Assembly: GCA_947174085.1 (NCBI GenBank)
Contig: CAMWHN010000078.1
Span: forward strand, 1-8,873
Direction of reading: 5' to 3'
DNA from: an uncultured Ruminococcus sp.
GTDB lineage: Bacteria; Bacillota; Clostridia; Oscillospirales; Ruminococcaceae
DNA length: 8,873 nt
Shown: positions 6,060 to 8,873 of the stretch, piece after piece
Layout of the letters: every line of letters starts with the position of its first letter
Position numbering within the stretch: position 1 is the stretch's first letter
Notes under the pieces: model-generated
Database searches by the model: none
What the model saw: only the letters and a program-made list of their open reading frames with translations
What the model was told of the DNA's origin: nothing
Program-made: the position numbers and the translations under genes

Positions 6060-8840
6060 ATGAGAGATAAAATTATTATTAAAGGTGCAAGAACACATAA
6101 TTTAAAAAATATTGATGTGGAAATTCCAAGAAATAAACTAGTTGTTATGACTGGTTTATCTGGTTCAGGAAAATCATCACTTGCATTTGATACGATTTAT
6201 GCAGACGGTCAAAGACGTTATGTAGAAAGTTTATCTTCTTATGCAAGGCAGTTTTTAGGGCAAATGGAAAAACCTGACGTAGATAGTATTGAGGGGTTGT
6301 CTCCGGCGATTTCTATCGACCAGAAAACAACTTCTAAAAATCCTCGTTCTACAGTTGGAACAGTAACAGAAATTTATGATTATTTAAGATTATTATATGC
6401 AAGAATTGGCATTCCGCATTGTCCTGTATGTGGACGTGAAATTTCTCAGCAATCTATCGATGAAATTGTAGACCAGATTTTAGCATTACCAGAGGGAACA
6501 AAAATTCAGCTTCTTGCGCCGATTATTCGTGGCAAAAAGGGTCAACATAGTAAAGAATTAGAAAAAGCTAGAAAAAGTGGTTATGTTCGTGTGAGAATTG
6601 ATGGCATGCAGTATGATTTGTCAGAAGATATTAAATTAGAAAAAAATAATAAACATGTGATTGAAATTATTGTAGATAGATTAATTATTAAAAATAATAT
6701 TATGTCCAGATTAACAGACAGCTTAGAAACAACTGCAAATCTTACAGGTGGTATTATTCATGTAGATGTGATAGGCGGAGAATTATTGAGCTTTTCACAG
6801 AATTATGCCTGCCCTGAGCATAATATTAGCATGGAAGAATTAACACCAAGATTATTTTCGTTTAATAATCCGTATGGTGCATGTACAACTTGTACTGGAT
6901 TAGGCATGTTTAAAAAAATTGATATAGATTTAATTGTGCCTAATTGGGATTTGAGTATTTTAGAGGGTGCAATTCATGCGTCTGGCTGGAATCATTTGGA
7001 AGATGGTTCTATTGCCATGATGTATTATCAAGCTTTGGCTGAAAAATATCATATTTCTTTGAAAACGCCTTTCGGAGAATTACCGGAACAAGTGAGAAAT
7101 GCATTTTTATATGGAACAAATGGCGAAAAATTAATATTAAAACGCAATAAAGATGTTGGCGGTGGTGTCTATGAAGCACCATTTGAGGGCGTTATTCCGA
7201 ATTTAGAACGCAGATATCAAGAAACAACAAGTATTTATGCAAAAGCTGATTTAGAAGATTCTATGAATGAAGTTACTTGCAAAGCTTGTAATGGCGCAAG
7301 ATTAAAACCAGAAGTATTATCTGTCACTGTCGGGAATTTAAATATTTATGAATTGACTAATTTATCTGTTACAAAAGCATTAGATTTTTTTAAAAATTTA
7401 GTATTAACAGAACATGAAAAATTTATTGCTGAAAAAATTATCAAAGAAATTTGTGACAGATTAGGATTTTTAGCAAGCGTTGGGCTGGAATATTTAACTT
7501 TGGCACGGTCATCTGGAACACTTTCCGGAGGTGAAAGCCAAAGAATTAGACTTGCCACGCAAATTGGTTCTTCTCTAATGGGTGTGCTGTATATTCTGGA
7601 CGAGCCTAGCATCGGCTTGCACCAGAGAGATAATGATATGTTAATTGCGACTATGAAAAATTTAAGAGATTTAGGCAATACGCTAATTGTTGTAGAACAT
7701 GATGACGATACGATTTTATCAGCAGATTATGTGATTGATATTGGTGTTGGTGCAGGTGTCAACGGTGGTGAAGTTATTTTTTCGGGAACGCCTAAAAAAT
7801 TATTATCTTGTAAAAATTCTATTACAGGGCAATATTTGAGCAATCAAAAAATAATTCCTGTTCCAGAAAAACGTCGTGCCGGCAACGGACATGTGCTTAG
7901 AATTATCGGCGCAAGAGAACATAATTTAAAAAATTTAACAGTAGATTTTAATTTAGGCAAGTTAATCTGTGTAACAGGTGTTTCTGGTTCTGGGAAATCT
8001 TCTCTTGTGAATGAAATTTTATATAAACATCTTGCCATGAAATTAAACAGAGCTAGAATTAAAGGCGGTAATTGTCAGGAAATACAAGGCATAGAATATT
8101 TAGATAAAGTAATTTGTATTGACCAGTCACCAATTGGCAGAACACCTCGGTCTAATCCGGCAACTTATACAGGTGTATTCACAGATATTAGAAATTTATT
8201 TGCACAAACAAATGATGCCAAAGCACGTGGCTATATGCCAGCTAGATTTTCTTTTAATATCAAAGGCGGTCGCTGTGAAGCCTGTGAGGGAGACGGCATT
8301 TTAAAAATTGAAATGCATTTCCTGCCTGATGTGTATATTCCTTGTGAGATTTGCAAAGGCAAGCGTTATAATCGTGAAACACTGGAAGTGCATTACAAAG
8401 GCAAGTCTATTCATGATGTACTGGAAATGACAGTTGATGAAGGGGTATTATTTTTTGAACATATTCCTAAAATTGCAAAAAAATTAAAAACTTTGCAAGA
8501 TGTCGGACTAGGCTATATTAAAATCGGACAATCTGCAACAACGCTATCTGGTGGTGAAGCACAAAGAGTAAAATTATCGACAGAATTAGCAAAAAAAGCA
8601 ACTGGAAAAACAATGTATATTTTAGATGAACCAACAACGGGATTGCATACAGCAGATGTGCATAAATTAATAGACGTTTTGCAAAAACTAGTAGATTCTG
8701 GGAATACGGTTGTTGTAATTGAACATAATATGCATGTAATTAAAATCTGTGATGAAATTATAGATTTAGGTCGTGAGGGTGGCGATTCTGGTGGTAATAT
8801 TATTGCACAGGGTACACCTGAAGAAATTATAAAAATTTGA
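6060..8840 (+). CDS. uvrA: Excinuclease ABC subunit UvrA, ending at a TGA before the conserved tail
   Basis: A 926-residue UvrA, the dimeric ABC-type ATPase that recognises distorted DNA and hands it to UvrB. The first ATPase module has Walker A GLSGSGKSS (32-40), signature LSGGES (488-493) and Walker B YILDEPSIGLH (511-521). The second has GVSGSGKSS (640-648), LSGGEAQR (829-836) and YILDEPTTGLH (853-863). Zinc-binding groups are C251/H254 with C275/C278 (His replaces the second Cys of E. coli), C407/C410, and C739/C742 with C762/C765 in the DNA-binding zinc finger. The Shine-Dalgarno GGGGTG (6046-6051) is imperfect, 8 nt before ATG. The protein ends GTPEEIIKI, about 15 to 20 residues before the family's usual end. 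The frame past the TGA encodes the missing tail. The core is intact, so the protein is probably active. The short end may be a real mutation, an assembly error or, least likely, readthrough. Confidence 0.97.
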   Translation: MRDKIIIKGARTHNLKNIDVEIPRNKLVVMTGLSGSGKSSLAFDTIYADGQRRYVESLSSYARQFLGQMEKPDVDSIEGLSPAISIDQKTTSKNPRSTVGTVTEIYDYLRLLYARIGIPHCPVCGREISQQSIDEIVDQILALPEGTKIQLLAPIIRGKKGQHSKELEKARKSGYVRVRIDGMQYDLSEDIKLEKNNKHVIEIIVDRLIIKNNIMSRLTDSLETTANLTGGIIHVDVIGGELLSFSQNYACPEHNISMEELTPRLFSFNNPYGACTTCTGLGMFKKIDIDLIVPNWDLSILEGAIHASGWNHLEDGSIAMMYYQALAEKYHISLKTPFGELPEQVRNAFLYGTNGEKLILKRNKDVGGGVYEAPFEGVIPNLERRYQETTSIYAKADLEDSMNEVTCKACNGARLKPEVLSVTVGNLNIYELTNLSVTKALDFFKNLVLTEHEKFIAEKIIKEICDRLGFLASVGLEYLTLARSSGTLSGGESQRIRLATQIGSSLMGVLYILDEPSIGLHQRDNDMLIATMKNLRDLGNTLIVVEHDDDTILSADYVIDIGVGAGVNGGEVIFSGTPKKLLSCKNSITGQYLSNQKIIPVPEKRRAGNGHVLRIIGAREHNLKNLTVDFNLGKLICVTGVSGSGKSSLVNEILYKHLAMKLNRARIKGGNCQEIQGIEYLDKVICIDQSPIGRTPRSNPATYTGVFTDIRNLFAQTNDAKARGYMPARFSFNIKGGRCEACEGDGILKIEMHFLPDVYIPCEICKGKRYNRETLEVHYKGKSIHDVLEMTVDEGVLFFEHIPKIAKKLKTLQDVGLGYIKIGQSATTLSGGEAQRVKLSTELAKKATGKTMYILDEPTTGLHTADVHKLIDVLQKLVDSGNTVVVIEHNMHVIKICDEIIDLGREGGDSGGNIIAQGTPEEIIKI

Positions 8841-8873
8841 GAATCTTACACGGGAAAGTATTTAAAACATTAT
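8838..8873 (+). other. In-frame TGA and detached uvrA C-terminal tail (runs off window)
   Basis: After TGA (8838-8840) the uvrA frame stays open to the last base and reads E-S-Y-T-G-K-Y-L-K-H-Y. From memory, UvrA of E. coli and B. subtilis end with tails of the type ESHTGRYLKP, which align without gaps with the TGA taking one residue position. The first half of this same protein ends its ATPase module with N-S-I-T-G-Q-Y-L (586-593), the internal equivalent. The tail is therefore a remnant of coding sequence rather than random downstream DNA. Its true end lies beyond the window. Confidence 0.75.

Noticed and set aside
7346..7678. 110-codon open frame on the minus strand inside uvrA
   Set aside because: It lies fully opposite conserved UvrA coding sequence, has no recognisable domain and shows no ribosome site; it is a shadow frame. 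The same holds for other antisense frames such as those at 865-1122, 1654-1842, 2194-2409, 3571-3765 and 7844-8038, and for the + strand frame at 8119-8304.
8838..8840. TGA read as a sense codon by an alternative genetic code
   Set aside because: Two other genes end on TGA at their expected length, tryptophan is encoded by TGG, and no TGA occurs within the other coding regions, so the standard bacterial code is the simpler reading.

Overview
The window comes from a low-GC, Gram-positive, clostridial-type genome, most likely a Ruminococcus-like member of the Oscillospiraceae. This placement is inferred from four things: AT-rich DNA with A/T-ending codons, Shine-Dalgarno-led genes, near-consensus housekeeping promoters (TTGACA, 17 bp, extended -10), and a secreted protein ending in a dockerin. 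Dockerins are the docking modules of cellulosome- or amylosome-type complexes in fibre-degrading gut bacteria. All six genes lie on the + strand. I see no tRNA, rRNA, CRISPR array, insertion sequence or phage gene.

Layout. Positions 1-243 are gene-free and extremely A/T-rich, with phased A-tracts and a candidate extended -10 promoter. They lead into a secreted CAP-superfamily protein with a C-terminal dockerin (244-1065), closed by a clear intrinsic terminator (1082-1113). A textbook promoter (1116-1144) then starts a probable operon. It contains an NAD(P)-dependent malic enzyme (1187-2380), a membrane-anchored YdcF/DUF218 protein whose ribosome site is built over the malic enzyme stop codon (2392-3171), and a small metallophosphoesterase (3234-3836). 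A perfect 10-bp inverted repeat lies over the end of the YdcF gene. A second strong promoter (3929-3957) and a leader of about 115 nt precede uvrB (4080-6038) and uvrA (6060-8840), the damage-recognition half of nucleotide excision repair.

How the genes work together. UvrA and UvrB form the complex that finds bulky DNA lesions and loads UvrB for UvrC incision; the uvrB-uvrA order is the usual one in Firmicutes. Malic enzyme links malate to pyruvate with NAD(P)H formation. No functional link between it and the two downstream genes is evident. The CAP-dockerin gene is a separate transcription unit concerned with the cell exterior.

Most notable point. The uvrA frame stops at TGA 8838-8840, but the same frame continues after it to the window edge with codons for E-S-Y-T-G-K-Y-L-K-H-Y. 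This is the conserved C-terminal tail of UvrA, so the gene appears to carry an in-frame nonsense codon that removes the tail. Other points worth a look are the CAP-dockerin fusion with its asymmetric dockerin, the metallophosphoesterase lacking the usual motif-I histidine, and a strong uvrBA promoter with no recognisable SOS box. I found no previously undescribed multi-gene system; most of the window is conserved housekeeping DNA.
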